Shown here: in pieces, positions 48,077 through 59,376 of the stretch
Layout: each line of letters begins with the position of its first letter
Numbering within the stretch: the stretch's first letter is position 1
Source: Leptoclinus maculatus
Lineage: Eukaryota; Chordata; Actinopteri; Perciformes; Stichaeidae
Direction of reading: 5' to 3'
Length of the DNA stretch: 64,000 bases
Assembly (NCBI GenBank): GCA_032191485.1
Contig: JAVDOI010000003.1
Coordinates: 21,621,373-21,685,372, forward strand
Made by a program: the position numbers and the translations under genes
The notes under the pieces: generated by a model
The model's database searches: none
Seen by the model: only the letters and a program-made list of their open reading frames with translations
What the model was told of the DNA's origin: nothing

Positions 48077-49252
48077 TTCACATGGCGCTCCCCCAGAGAG
48101 CTGTCACGAGTAGGGCTACAAAAAGTAACTGAAGTCAAACTGTTGAGAGGTCAGTTTGAGGGAACTGTTGCCCTTCAAGTTGCCCAGAAACTGTTCCCCA
48201 GTGCATCGTCTCCCTGGGAAGTACCGTACATGTCTAGCAAACACATAAAGGTGCTATCCTGTGTTTGAGCTTCATGGGTGTGCCTTTTCCCCTCTTCAGT
48301 ACCAACGAGAGTTATGAAACTTTGCTACAAACTAGATTCATTGCTTCAGCAGAGTCAACTGTAACACCTGTGATGCCTGACTTCACCTGCTGCTACGTAT
48401 TTTTTCTAACGGCAAAAGGGCAAACTCAACAATAACCATGTTTGTTATGGATATAATAACCACAGTATCGAAGGGGAGATTACAGTCAGGTGTCTTTCTT
48501 AACTTTATAAATCCTCTGTGCTTTTATTTCCCCTGGATTAATATTGATTGTAAATAATCTAATAGTGAGGTATGGCTGCTAAAATGGCTGCACACAGTGA
48601 ACTATATGATTTTCAGTATGATATGTGCATGTGTTCTGACAGTGATGAACCAAACTACGTTCAGCAAGTTGCACGGCCTTTGCTGCAAGGCTGGATTCAA
48701 GCTTTGATTCATGCAACATTTAATTGGTGGTTTTTCAAGTTGAGCCGTAATTACAATAATAAAACTACAAAAGCAGCCCGTTCAGCACAAGGTCACTAGA
48801 CTTTGGTTCATTCAGAGACAAGTGCAGCCATTATCACAGCGTTACACAACCTCAGATTCCAGGACAAATAAACAAAACGGCTTTGATTCAGCAAAACAGT
48901 TCATCAAAGGGATGCTACACATCTCCAGGAGGAGATGACACACACACGTCAACACAAATTATCTTCTCATTGAACATTTTCTCTGTTAAATAAGTGGTCA
49001 TATCTTTTGACAAATAACATAAATGTGTGTTTCTGTACTGGACATATGAGGGGGATGATTTTAAAACGTGTGCGATTGTAACATTTATTATTTCTAAAAC
49101 CAGCCAAATCCACTTTATAGATATTAAACTTCGACATGGGGATAATTTAAAGTCCATCATACAGCCTCGTCAAACTTTTATGAATTAATTAACACACAGT
49201 CGCTGGGCGACACTGGGTGTTATATATCCAAATGTACATACATAAATGGGTG

Positions 49253-49272
49253 TGAGTGTGTGTGTGTGTGTG
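49253..49272 (+). repeat. (GT)n microsatellite
   Basis: About ten GT units. Confidence 0.8.
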
Positions 49273-49540
49273 TTACCTGCATTATAACCTCATTTTAACT
49301 CCAAAGTGATTATTTGATCCGAGGTGGAATGTCATCACTCGCTATTATTATTTACAACGATGCTGAAATATGTCTACGGAGAATTTTACGAATATGAAAT
49401 GAACATTGTTATAACTTTTATTTGAACACAGCAGGATTATTATGATTATATGTCTATCATTGCCATATTACTGCTATTATTACGATGAACTGAAGTGTAA
49501 AATGAGCCTCTGTGTTTTTTTTTTGTATGTGTGAATATTC

Positions 49541-49546
49541 AATAAA
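49541..49546 (+). terminator. trim9: Probable trim9 poly(A) signal AATAAA
   Basis: AATAAA followed within 25-40 bases by the GU-rich 'tttgtctgtctgtctgc', the usual cleavage arrangement. It is the last strong signal before pygl. Confidence 0.6.
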
Positions 49547-49560
49547 TAGGTGTCAACGAG

Positions 49561-50028
49561 GTCCTATTTTGTCTGTCTGTCTGCATTTTACTGTCTCACA
49601 ACAGCGAATCAAAGTAGATTTAATGTGTTTTTTCAGTTGAAACCCCTTCTACACACAGCTGATCCCCATTTTATCTAATCATGGTCTATCTATCAATATA
49701 TCAATATATATATTTATCTGTCTGTCTATCTATCTATATATATATATATAAAAATGTGGGCAAAAAAGAATAAGAATATGCAATACAATATGACTGTACG
49801 GTGACTATTAAAGACTTGTGCATAAAGCTGTCAGTCCTTATCTGTAGTCTCTTCCTGCTCAGCGGGGGCCGGCCGGTGGAAACACCCTCCCCTCTGCACT
49901 CACCAATGAAAAGCAACAAAAGGAGGAGACTGCTGCAAGAAAACGTGCCACCATCTTACCTTTCAAATTCACTTGCAGCCAGGACAAGTTGACAGTAAGA
50001 CACAGGACAGACCTGCTGGACCCCGAGC
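49561..50028 (+). promoter_or_regulatory. pygl: Short intergenic gap, probable pygl promoter and 5' UTR
   Basis: Only about 470 bp separate the trim9 poly(A) signal from the pygl start. It holds a TATC/AT simple repeat (about 49686-49752) ending in 'tatatataaaaatg', which could act as a TATA box at 49745-49752. It also has a CCAAT motif ('caccaatgaa' near 49900) and a GC block 'ggggccggccggtgg'. The exact start site is unknown. Confidence 0.4.
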
Positions 50029-53000
50029 ATGGCGACACCACTCACCGACCAGGAGAAGCGCAAGCAGATCAGCATCAGGGGGATCGTGGGGGTGGAGAAC
50101 GTTGCAGAGCTGAAGAAAGGCTTCAATCGTCACCTGCACTTCACCCTGGTGAAGGACAGGAACATTGCAACACCCAGGGATTACTACTTTGCCCTGGCTC
50201 ACACAGTGAGAGATCACCTGGTGGGGAGATGGATCAGAACACAGCAGTTTTACTATGAAGCAGACCCAAAGGTAAAGATCAGATGCAGATCAACTACACC
50301 TCGAACTGTAAATATACAGTGTATGTAACTGCGAAACACTACAAAGAATCTAAAGAGTAAAGAAACACAGAAAGTTTGAAAGAGTTTGCGAAATCCTGAA
50401 ACCTACACTGCAAAAAATATATATTTTAGGCTTTGATGTATGTTTCAGACTGTCCAAAAACGGAGCAAAAATGTAAATATTTCTCATGTAGAATACATGT
50501 TCTATCTTAAAGTCCAAATATAATATATTCTGCTCACTTACACTGCATTTCGAATCATTTTGTCTTGGACGAAAACCATGTATTATTTCTTGAGAGCATA
50601 TTTTTAAGAGTGTGTATTTTATTTATTTATGGGAAGTCTTGCGCAATGTTTTTTTTTCCTGTTCCAAAAAACTTTCCAGACTTACAAGAGGTTCAGTGTT
50701 TTTAAGTCCATTGCATCATGTTTACACCGCTAGGAAAATGTTTGATTTAGTCACTGCTCGGCTCTAAACTGCATTTTCTGCACCTTCGAGTCACAATCAA
50801 AGAAAGTCTCTGAAAAGATGGATCCTGTGCAGAGAAACATGTTGTTTTCTTCTTTTCTCCACATGTCCAGAGGGTGTATTACCTGTCTCTGGAGTTCTAC
50901 ATGGGCAGGACGCTCCAAAACACCATGATCAACCTGGGGCTGCAGAACGCCTGCGATGAAGCCATCTATCAGGTCAGACTCAAGTTAACAGGAAGTAGAG
51001 GCCATCAGCAACCACAAACGCACATATTCAATACTCATAATGACTTTGCTAGTCTTGATAACCTTTTAGGCTTGTGTGTGTGTTCCCCTCTGCTGTAGCT
51101 CGGCCTGGACATGGAGGAGCTGGAGGAGATGGAGGAGGATGCCGGTCTGGGGAACGGAGGCCTGGGCAGACTGGCAGGTAAAAACAAGACTGCAGATGTT
51201 TAAACTTGAGGGAGACTCATAGAAGGAGAGATTGTGTTTTATCGTATGTCACTCCTCTAAAACAGCTCATTGTGCAGAGGGAACAGAACGGAAGGCTTTT
51301 AAACTGACTGTAAATGAGTCAAAAACAAAAAGGCAAACGCGTTATCTCTTGTACAACAATACTCTGTTATCATTTTCAGGCTATTTTGGCAGTTGGCCAT
51401 CAAATACCTTTGTGTGCCTGTTTGAATGTTTGAATGTTTGAAGCAACTTGCAGCCACAGAAATGTTGCAACAAAATGAGCATTACGCCACAAACTGTCAT
51501 TCTGTGTCTCAATTCAGCCCCGTAGAGTTAGTATTTTATGTTTTATGTTTAATTATGAAGTGTTTTTTTTTTTTATGCACACAGCTTGTTTCTTGGATTC
51601 GATGGCCACCTTGGGTCTTGCAGCGTACGGTTATGGCATTCGATATGAATATGGAATCTTTAACCAGAAGATAAGAGACGGCTGTCAGGTAACTGCAGCT
51701 GGAAAAATGTATTTTTCTACAAATGTCAGTTCATCAAAAACGCTATCAGCTGTTGATCAACTCTTTAACCTTCAAAATACAGTCTTCTAAGCTTTGTTTT
51801 GAACTAAAATGACTAGTTATCTCCCTAGCTCATAGATCCTTTCTTATCTTTAATTTTGAAATGCAGGATTCTGTTGTTGACCCATGTTCGTGCGGTTTGT
51901 TGTCAGAGCGGAGCGGGGACAAAGTAGACCTGAATTAGGTCAGAATACATCACGAGCTAATCATTAACTAACTTACACGCACCACAGTGGTGCAAGAGCT
52001 GGTGCTGGTTGGTTTTAAATGAAAATACCTGTTTCGTATCCTGAAGAGATCCCCAAACTAAAGACTTTTGCCCTTTTGAATTCTCCTGGCTATTTGCTGA
52101 CCTTCAGTGTAAACATGCACTCCTGAACAGGATTTGAGCTCCGTGTTTTCTCACTGGGGTGGATGAACCTGTTTAATCCCTGCTGCTAGTGGACAGTAAC
52201 CGTATCGAACGTCGGTGCTTTTTACTGTACTGTGATGGTGATCCTGACTGGGCTTGATGTAACTTTGTAACTTGATTAATTTCTTACCTCAATCTGCTGC
52301 ATAAAGAGGACCGAGGTCAGATAAGGTAGACGTCACTACATTATTGTTTTGCTCAATGCCTCTTCTTTCTATCTGGACACCTGCTACTCCATCATGTAAT
52401 ATCGTCTAAAATATTTGTATCTTGACTTTGTCTGACGTATTGTAGGTGGAGGAGGCAGATGATTGGCTGAGGCATGGAAACCCGTGGGAGAAAGCCCGTC
52501 CGGAGTACATGTTGCCAGTTCACTACTACGGACGGGTAGAGGACACAAAAGATGGCTCCAAATGGGTCGACACTCAGGTACTGAAGATGAGTTTAGAGAA
52601 CTACAAAAAGAGACACAAATATCTACACAGAGATGCAAAACAACCACAAAAAGCATCTACAAAGAGACTAAAAACGACTACAAAGAGGCTACTCGGAGTT
52701 ACAAATGGCAGCTATTCATTGATGTTATTTAAGGGTTAGGGTTGAAGAGATTTTGAGCTTTTTTTATTATTAATGCAGGATTTACATGCGAGTCTTAACA
52801 CACATTTACTGACTCTGAAGCTGCCTCTGGGTGAGATAACGGGCTTTTATTCTGCTGTGTGTTCCTGCTGACTCTCTGTTTTTCCTTTTTTATTCATGCA
52901 GGTAGTCTTGGCGATGCCCTACGACACGCCCATCCCCGGCTACATGAACAACACTGTAAACACCATGAGGCTGTGGTCCGCCCGCGCCCCCAACGACTTT

Positions 53001-53184
53001 AACTTGAAGGACTGTGAGTGCTGATTTCTGATGTAAACGCCACTTTTGCAAAACCGTTTGTTTCCTTTTTAGTTTTCAACAGACTTCACAAGGAAGAAGG
53101 AAACTGCTGCAACACTGGCGCCTTGCACAGAGATGTCTTTGTGTTGCCAAATAGCTCAAATGTTGTGGTTTTTTTGGTGTTTAA

Positions 53185-53226
<42 letters not shown>

Positions 53227-56200
53227 ATCAGTGTTACTAAAATGCACTTCCTCTGTCTGTAGTCAATGTTGGAGATTACATCGAGGCTGTTCTGGACAGA
53301 AATCTGGCGGAGAACATCTCCCGTGTTCTTTATCCCAATGACAATGTAAGTTGAATATTTTGCCATGAAGCACATATGTATATATGCAAAATACATTTTA
53401 GGTTTATACTGATTTGATGCCTGAATATTTTGCATCACAAGATGATCTTCTCTAAGTGTTTGACACACTTTAAAATCGGTCCAAAAGACGTCTGCTGTAC
53501 TAAAGCCAAGGCTTGGTCTCTCTGTGTTGTAGTTCTTTGAAGGAAAAGAACTCCGTCTGAAGCAGGAGTACTTTGTTGTGGCGGCCACACTCCAAGACAT
53601 CATCCGCCGCTTCAAGACCACCAAGAAGGGCAGTCCTGTCCGAACCTCCTTCGAGAGCTTCCCAGAAAAAGTAAGCTTCAAAATGAAAAAGAGCGGAGAG
53701 GGTCAAGTATTTGGAAACGGGTTACTTCACGTATTTGGAAACGGGTTACTTCTTCTCTTCTTATCTATTGGCCAGAGGCAAACGGGTGGCAATTGCGGCG
53801 AGATCTTGACATCTTTTTTTCTTTGTCTTGTACAAATTTGTGGCGCAAACTCACCTTCCTGATTTAAGGCCTGTAACTTACTCAAACAAGGAAATTGAGT
53901 TTTTCAAAATAAAAGAGTAAAATAGACCCAAAAGAAACAAAAAGATAATGCATTACCATGAAACGTAGTGCGTTATTTGCACAGCTTTGTCAACTGAAAA
54001 CAGAATGTGTTACAATAACAGCAGACATGATGTTTTGTAGCGCCAAGTGAGAAAACCTGCAGATGTAATTTTGTGTCTTCAATTCAAAGGTATTTCAGAT
54101 ATTAAACGCCTGCTTTTCCCTTCAGTGTTTTACGTTATTCAGCTACAGTTGTAGCGGACCAATAAGAAGCTGACGGTACAGAATGTCGTGTTTTCCAGGT
54201 CGCCATCCAGTTGAATGACACTCATCCTGCCATGGCCATCCCCGAGCTGATGAGGATCTTTATTGACATTGAGAAACTCGACTGGGACACGGTGGGTGAC
54301 GGTCGGATTTGGTAGATTTGAAGTCAGCTATTTTGCTCACCGAGAGTCAGTGAAGCGCAGGAATAAATGAGGAAGTCCTAGCGAGTAACACAAAGGAGGT
54401 TAAAGAACTGAGCAGGACAAGTGAAACTGATATTCCTGTGTTGCGTAATGTTCATGCACAATGGAGAAAGTCAGAGTGGTAACAGGTTAAGAAATAAAAC
54501 CCAGGTAGTTTGTTCATGCAACATTTGTGATGTAAAGTAGCTCAGACACGGAGGGATGGGACGATATCAGGAACACGGTAGACTTAGATTAGGTTGCGAG
54601 TAGTTCCAAAGCTCAAGTGTGATGTGTAATCAGAAGATAAACTCCTCCTCTGCAGGCCTGGGACCTCACTACGCGCACCTTCGCCTACACCAACCACACA
54701 GTCCTCCCCGAGGCTCTGGAGCGCTGGCCTGTGGAGCTGATGGAGAAGCTGCTGCCCAGACACCTGCAGATCATCTACCACATCAACCAGATCCACCTCG
54801 AAGTACGTGCAGCGGCTCAGACACGGCAGAAAGACAAAGACTGCGTTTCTATTCACTGAACACACCTGTGACGCATCATGTCTGAATCTGATCTCCTGAA
54901 GAAGTGTCTGGTTTTTGTTACTGCAGAGGATTGCGGCTCTCTATCCGGAAGACATGGAGAAGCTGAGGAAAATGTCTCTGATTGAAGAAGATGGATGCAA
55001 GAGGGTGAACATGGCGCACCTGTGCATCGTGGGATCTCACGCTGTCAACGGAGTCGCTCGGATACACTCCAACATCATCAAGACTGACGTGTAAGCCTCT
55101 TCGCACACACACACACACACACACACACACCGCTTCACAACATAAATCTGTCTACATAATAATAATAAAATAATACATGTTCCAGTAGAAACCCAAAATA
55201 CAAGTATGAACCTGTAAATTAGCACAACATGTCTCCTTTTTAAATGATTCCTCAAGAACATTTCACTTTCTTCTTCTACAGGTTTCGTAATTTCAGTGAA
55301 CTCGAACCGGATAAGTTTCAGAACAAAACCAACGGCATCACTCCAAGACGCTGGCTGCTGCTCTGCAACCCCGGACTGGCTGAGCTCATAGCTGAGGTCT
55401 GTTTGAGCAGTAAATACATGATCTACTGCCAGGAGATGCTGTAGCAAATCCTCAATAATATACTCCCCAGCTGTCGTGTGATCAAATCTTGGCTTAGCTT
55501 TTACAGTCAACTTTCCAGATAGAGAGATATATATATATGCGCGCGGTGGAGTGTAGTAACCACTGTCAGTTTGTTTTGATCACATTTTATCGTGACCTTT
55601 AATGTCTCTCTCAGGTCATTGGGGAGGATTATGTGAAGGACCTCAGCCAGCTACGGAAGCTGAATGACTTTGTTGACGACGTTGCCTTCTTCCGAGATAT
55701 CTCCAGAGTGAAACAGGTAACGAGGTACTTTTGTACTGAAGTACAATTTTGAAGTACTTTACTTGATTATTGTATACCTCTATCCCACTGTGTACCAATA
55801 GATTTAGAGGCTTTGTCTGATATGAAAGTCGTTCCTAGCTTAGGGATTCCTGTTTTTATGTAACTGATGATTGCATGATGTTGCCGTACATGCATAGTGG
55901 AGGCTTTGTCCTAAATGTCCTGTCGCACCGTGAATCTTAACAATTCAACACGACTAACAAGGGGCCATTTCCGTGTGCAGTACAAACCATGGGTATCGCT
56001 GTTTATCCTTCCTGCACGTCAATGCATGCAAAGAGATTACGCATTGTGTTTCGCAGCTTTAGAGTCGGTACGTGTCGGTACAGGTCAGACCTGTGATTCA
56101 GCAGCTCCGCCTCGATGAATAACCCCTTTTTTTGTTGTCGTCGAGTCACGTCTTTCTGATTTTCTCACAGGACAACAAGGTGAAATTCGCCCAGTACCTG

Positions 56201-58745
56201 GAGAAAGAGTACAGGGTGAAGATAAACCCGTCCTCCATGTTCGACGTCCACGTGAAGAGAATCCACGAGTACAAGCGGCAGGTCCTCAACTGCCTGCACA
56301 TCATCACCATGTACAACCGTATGTGAATGACTCATTACTAAGTGCCAGGAGCAGTACCAGTTTCACGAGCAACAACTGTGAGCGCTAAATTACATGACGC
56401 AATCTGACATGACGCAATCTGACATGCCCTGATGTGGACCCCCCCCCCACCAAGCAAGTTAAAACTAACACTAAGAATGAGATGCATCTGCCTTTTTAAA
56501 ATCAAGTGTGGGAATTTTCCCTTGCAATCATCAGACTGTGATGAACACAAGATCACTTTCATCAGCAGTCCTATTCAGTGCAACATGCAATTTACAATTA
56601 GCGGACTTTGCCTGCATCTGAAACCATGTCCTTACTTTTGAATATTCCCAGCAAAGATTTTGAAGTACATTTCATAGAAATGGCAATTCGGTGTCCGTAA
56701 AAGAACAACAGAATAAGAATTAATGCAACAATTGATAGTAATTGAAGTAAGGACCAATCATCACAAAACAAGAATCTGCAGCCATGCTAGCAGCTCTGTG
56801 CGGCTGTATTTCCTAACATTAGCATGCTAACATTAGCATGCTAACATGCTCACAATGACGACGCTTTTATGCCGATGTAAAGCAGGAATTCTTAGATACA
56901 TTTACCATCTAAGTTTAGCATGTTAGCTTGCTAACAGGAATAAACACAAAGTACAGATGAGGCTGATGGGAATGTCATTAGTTTATTTGGTCATTTAAAA
57001 AAAAGTTTATCCTGATGTAGCTAAATAAAATCTTAAGCCTCCCTCAAAGCCAGTCTTGCTATTCATAGGGACATAAATGTCCGTACTACATTTCGTGGCT
57101 ATGCATCTGATATTTATTGAGACATTTCACTCCAAAAAAACACAAATGTCAAACTGCTGGTGGTGATAATTGAAAAGTCAGGAGATCCCCAAAGTCAGTC
57201 GGATTCATCCTCTGTAGACCATGAACGCCTGTACAAAATGCCACTTCCTGGTGTTTTGTAACCCACGTAGTGATTTGAGAAGTAATAGTATGTTAAAATC
57301 AACCCCCTGACTTGTGTGTAGTCAATGCAGAGACGTGAGAAATGGTGTAATGTGTGGATTTGTCACTTTTAATAAGTTTGTGTCCCTTTCTTTGTTTCCA
57401 AAGGCATCAGAATGAACCCCACTGCACCTTTTGTCCCACGAACAGTGATCATCGGGGGGAAGGTACCCGCTCAGTCGCAGCACAGATGAAGTCCAGTAAA
57501 CAGGCCGAGAGTGGTGTGACGTTATAGTTTTACAGTAAGTCTGTCTCCTGTCGCCCTCTGCAGGCTGCTCCTGGGTATCACATGGCGAAGCTGATCATCA
57601 GGCTCATCACCTCAGTGGGTGATGTGGTGAATAATGACCCTGTGGTGGGAAACAAGCTGAAGGTCATCTTCCTGGAGAACTACAGGGTCTCTCTAGCAGA
57701 GAAAGGTACTGTCACCTTTTATTTACAAGCGCAACATTTGAAGGGATACATTTCAAAAACCCTAAAAGACGACGACGACGACCATTCACCAAATAACTTG
57801 AATGATCTGCTCTCCCTCAGTGATACCTGCCACAGATCTGTCAGAGCAGATCTCCACTGCCGGCACTGAAGCGTCAGGAACAGGAAACATGAAGTTCATG
57901 CTGAACGGCGCTCTGACCATCGGCACCATGGACGGAGCCAACGTGGAGATGGCCGAGGAGGCTGGAGAGGAGAACATGTTCATCTTCGGCATGAGGGTGG
58001 AGGACGTGGCTGAAATGGACAAAACGGGGTAACTGAGTCTGTTTTTTTACATTTTATGGCTCTTTTTATGTTGTCAAAACAATATTAACTTGAGTCTTTT
58101 TTTAGATATGATGCCATGTCGTACTACAAGAGGATCCCAGAGCTGAAGCATGTGATGGATCAGATCACGAGTGGATATTTCAGCCCCAAAAATCCAGATC
58201 TTTTCAAAGACCTCACTGACATGCTCTTCAAATTTGACCGGTGAGCAACACGCTGATATATTCTTCTTTCCTTTCCAGTTTCAGTCACTTTAAGTTAATT
58301 AATTCCACCTTTTTAAAAACCTTTTTTCCTTCCAATGATGGATGTTAGACCTCTGTAGACTTCTAGTTGTCCGACTTGATGTAATTATTCTCCCTCGTCT
58401 CTCTCTTCAGTTTCAAAGTGTTTGCAGACTTTGAGGACTACATTCAATGCCAGGAGAAAGTCAGCAAGCTCTATCAGGTAACAGAACAAACCTACAGAAG
58501 AAGAAATACAACAGAAGATATAAAACCTATAATAATTTTTTTTATTCTTCTCAAAGAATCCAAAGGAGTGGACGAAGATGGTGATCCGGAACATCGCTGC
58601 CACGGGGAAGTTCTCCAGCGACAGAACCATCACGGAGTACGCCACCGAGGTGTGGGGCGTCGAGCCCACCGACCTGAAGATCCCGCCTCCGAATGAGCCG
58701 AGGGAGGCCATCGAAGAAACGGCCAGAGCGCTGAAGAAAATGTGA
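50029..58745 (+). CDS. pygl: Liver-type glycogen phosphorylase
   Basis: Releases glucose-1-phosphate from glycogen in the cytosol using pyridoxal phosphate. Twenty coding exons: 50029-50271, 50871-50972, 51099-51177, 51585-51688, 52446-52577, 52902-53013, 53263-53345, 53533-53670, 54199-54291, 54656-54802, 54927-55090, 55282-55396, 55615-55716, 56171-56318, 57404-57462, 57564-57705, 57821-58028, 58106-58240, 58411-58477 and 58557-58745. All are GT-AG and in frame, giving 853 aa (human PYGL 847, also 20 exons). Seen: Ser15 in KRKQISIRG (phosphorylase kinase site), the K567-R568 pair in VKRIHEYKRQ, and PLP-binding Lys679 in GTGNMKFMLNG. Oddity: Cys175 in RDGCQVEEADDW, where the family has Trp. 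Liver rather than muscle or brain type is judged from closest overall wording and synteny. Confidence 0.95.
52598..52700 (+). repeat. Degenerate minisatellite (CTACAAAGAGAC type)
   Basis: Repeated 'ctacaaaaagagacacaaat', 'ctacaaagagactaaaaacg' and 'ctacaaagagg' units begin about 20 bp after the exon 5 donor. The reading frame of exon 5 runs on through it to 52739. Confidence 0.75.
53190..53223 (+). repeat. (AT)n microsatellite before pygl exon 7
   Basis: About sixteen AT units ending 40 bp upstream of the exon 7 acceptor. Confidence 0.9.
53707..53752 (+). repeat. Two-copy tandem duplication, 24-bp unit
   Basis: 'gtatttggaaacgggttact' occurs twice head to tail, just after the pygl exon 8 donor. 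Confidence 0.85.
55104..55131 (+). repeat. (CA)n microsatellite
   Basis: About 13 CA units, 14 bp after the pygl exon 11 donor. Confidence 0.95.
55717..55790 (+). repeat. Dispersed repeat fragment (GGTGGAAAGTA family)
   Basis: 'gaggtacttttgtactgaag' and 'tgaagtactttacttgatta' match the family at 6768 and 14247. It starts almost at the exon 13 donor. Confidence 0.45.
56781..57243 (-). repeat. Percomorph dispersed repeat, copy 3, in pygl intron 14
   Basis: Starts with 'ccatgctagcagctctgtgc' and has tandem 'taacattagcatgc' units. It ends with 'ggattcatcctctgtagacc'. Reverse orientation relative to the copy at 5511. It occupies much of the 1.1-kb intron. Confidence 0.7.
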
Positions 58746-59376
58746 GGCTGTTTCACCACCAAGAGCTGCATTAAAGTTTACAAATCATTCACTGTTCCTG
58801 TTTCCCCTTCTGGCTTTTAACCTACAAGGTGCTGAACTTTTCTTTTTCTAGAACTGTGCGTGTTTGAGAAATCACATCTGCACCCGGTTAAATTTTCTGA
58901 ACACTTTTTCTTTTTATTGTGAAAGTACTTTCATTACAGAAATGTCTGTTACAGTCCTTCAGCACCAACACATACAGAAGAGTCCGTGTGGGGTGAGAGG
59001 TCAAATCATTCCTTCATATTTGACATCTCAGGAATTCAGTAGGACGTCGGTAACAGAGCAGCTGACTAAACAGATTTTTAACATTCCTGCCACTTCATGC
59101 TGCAAGTTCTGAGCGACCAAGCCGGTCTATACTGCAGGCAGATTAACACACAAATATATATATATACATGAGTGCATATCAGTACAACCTGGCTAATGAA
59201 AGATACAAACCCTACTTCTTCTGTGACTTGCAGTATTTTGTTTCAGTGTCTTAATTAAAGCGTAATGTCATATGTAAATCAGTGCTTTTTGTTTTAGAGC
59301 AGACGCATGCATTTTGTGACAAAAATAAATAAAGTTGGAATCTATCATTTACTTGTCTGGAGGAGGAAGAGACGAT
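58746..59376. other. Convergent 3' ends of pygl and abhd12b
   Basis: 631 bp between the two stop codons. Plus-strand poly(A) signals: ATTAAA at 58770-58775 and overlapping AATAAA at 59324-59333. A minus-strand AATAAA (TTTATT at 58913-58918) would serve abhd12b. If the distal signals are used, the two transcripts overlap in antisense. Confidence 0.6.

Larger units (their letters stand above)
45653..49560 (+). other. trim9: Probable trim9 3' UTR
   Basis: Runs from the stop codon to the best poly(A) signal at 49541. It contains two repeat insertions (45953-46513 and 47470-48076). Weaker AATAAA motifs at 48758 and 48867 could give shorter ends. A 75-codon frame at 48572-48799 is not similar to anything I know. 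Confidence 0.55.
50272..53262 (+). other. pygl: pygl introns 1-6
   Basis: Introns are 50272-50870, 50973-51098, 51178-51584, 51689-52445, 52578-52901 and 53014-53262. No extra genes. A degenerate ACAAAGAGAC minisatellite follows exon 5 and an AT microsatellite precedes exon 7. Confidence 0.8.

Noticed and set aside
48572..48799. 75-codon frame in the trim9 3' UTR as a small protein
   Set aside because: No similarity recognised and no coding signs. It may be chance or repeat-derived.
55037..55510. 157-codon minus-strand frame over pygl exons 11-12
   Set aside because: Overlaps two real exons and a CA repeat on the other strand, and has no domain of its own.
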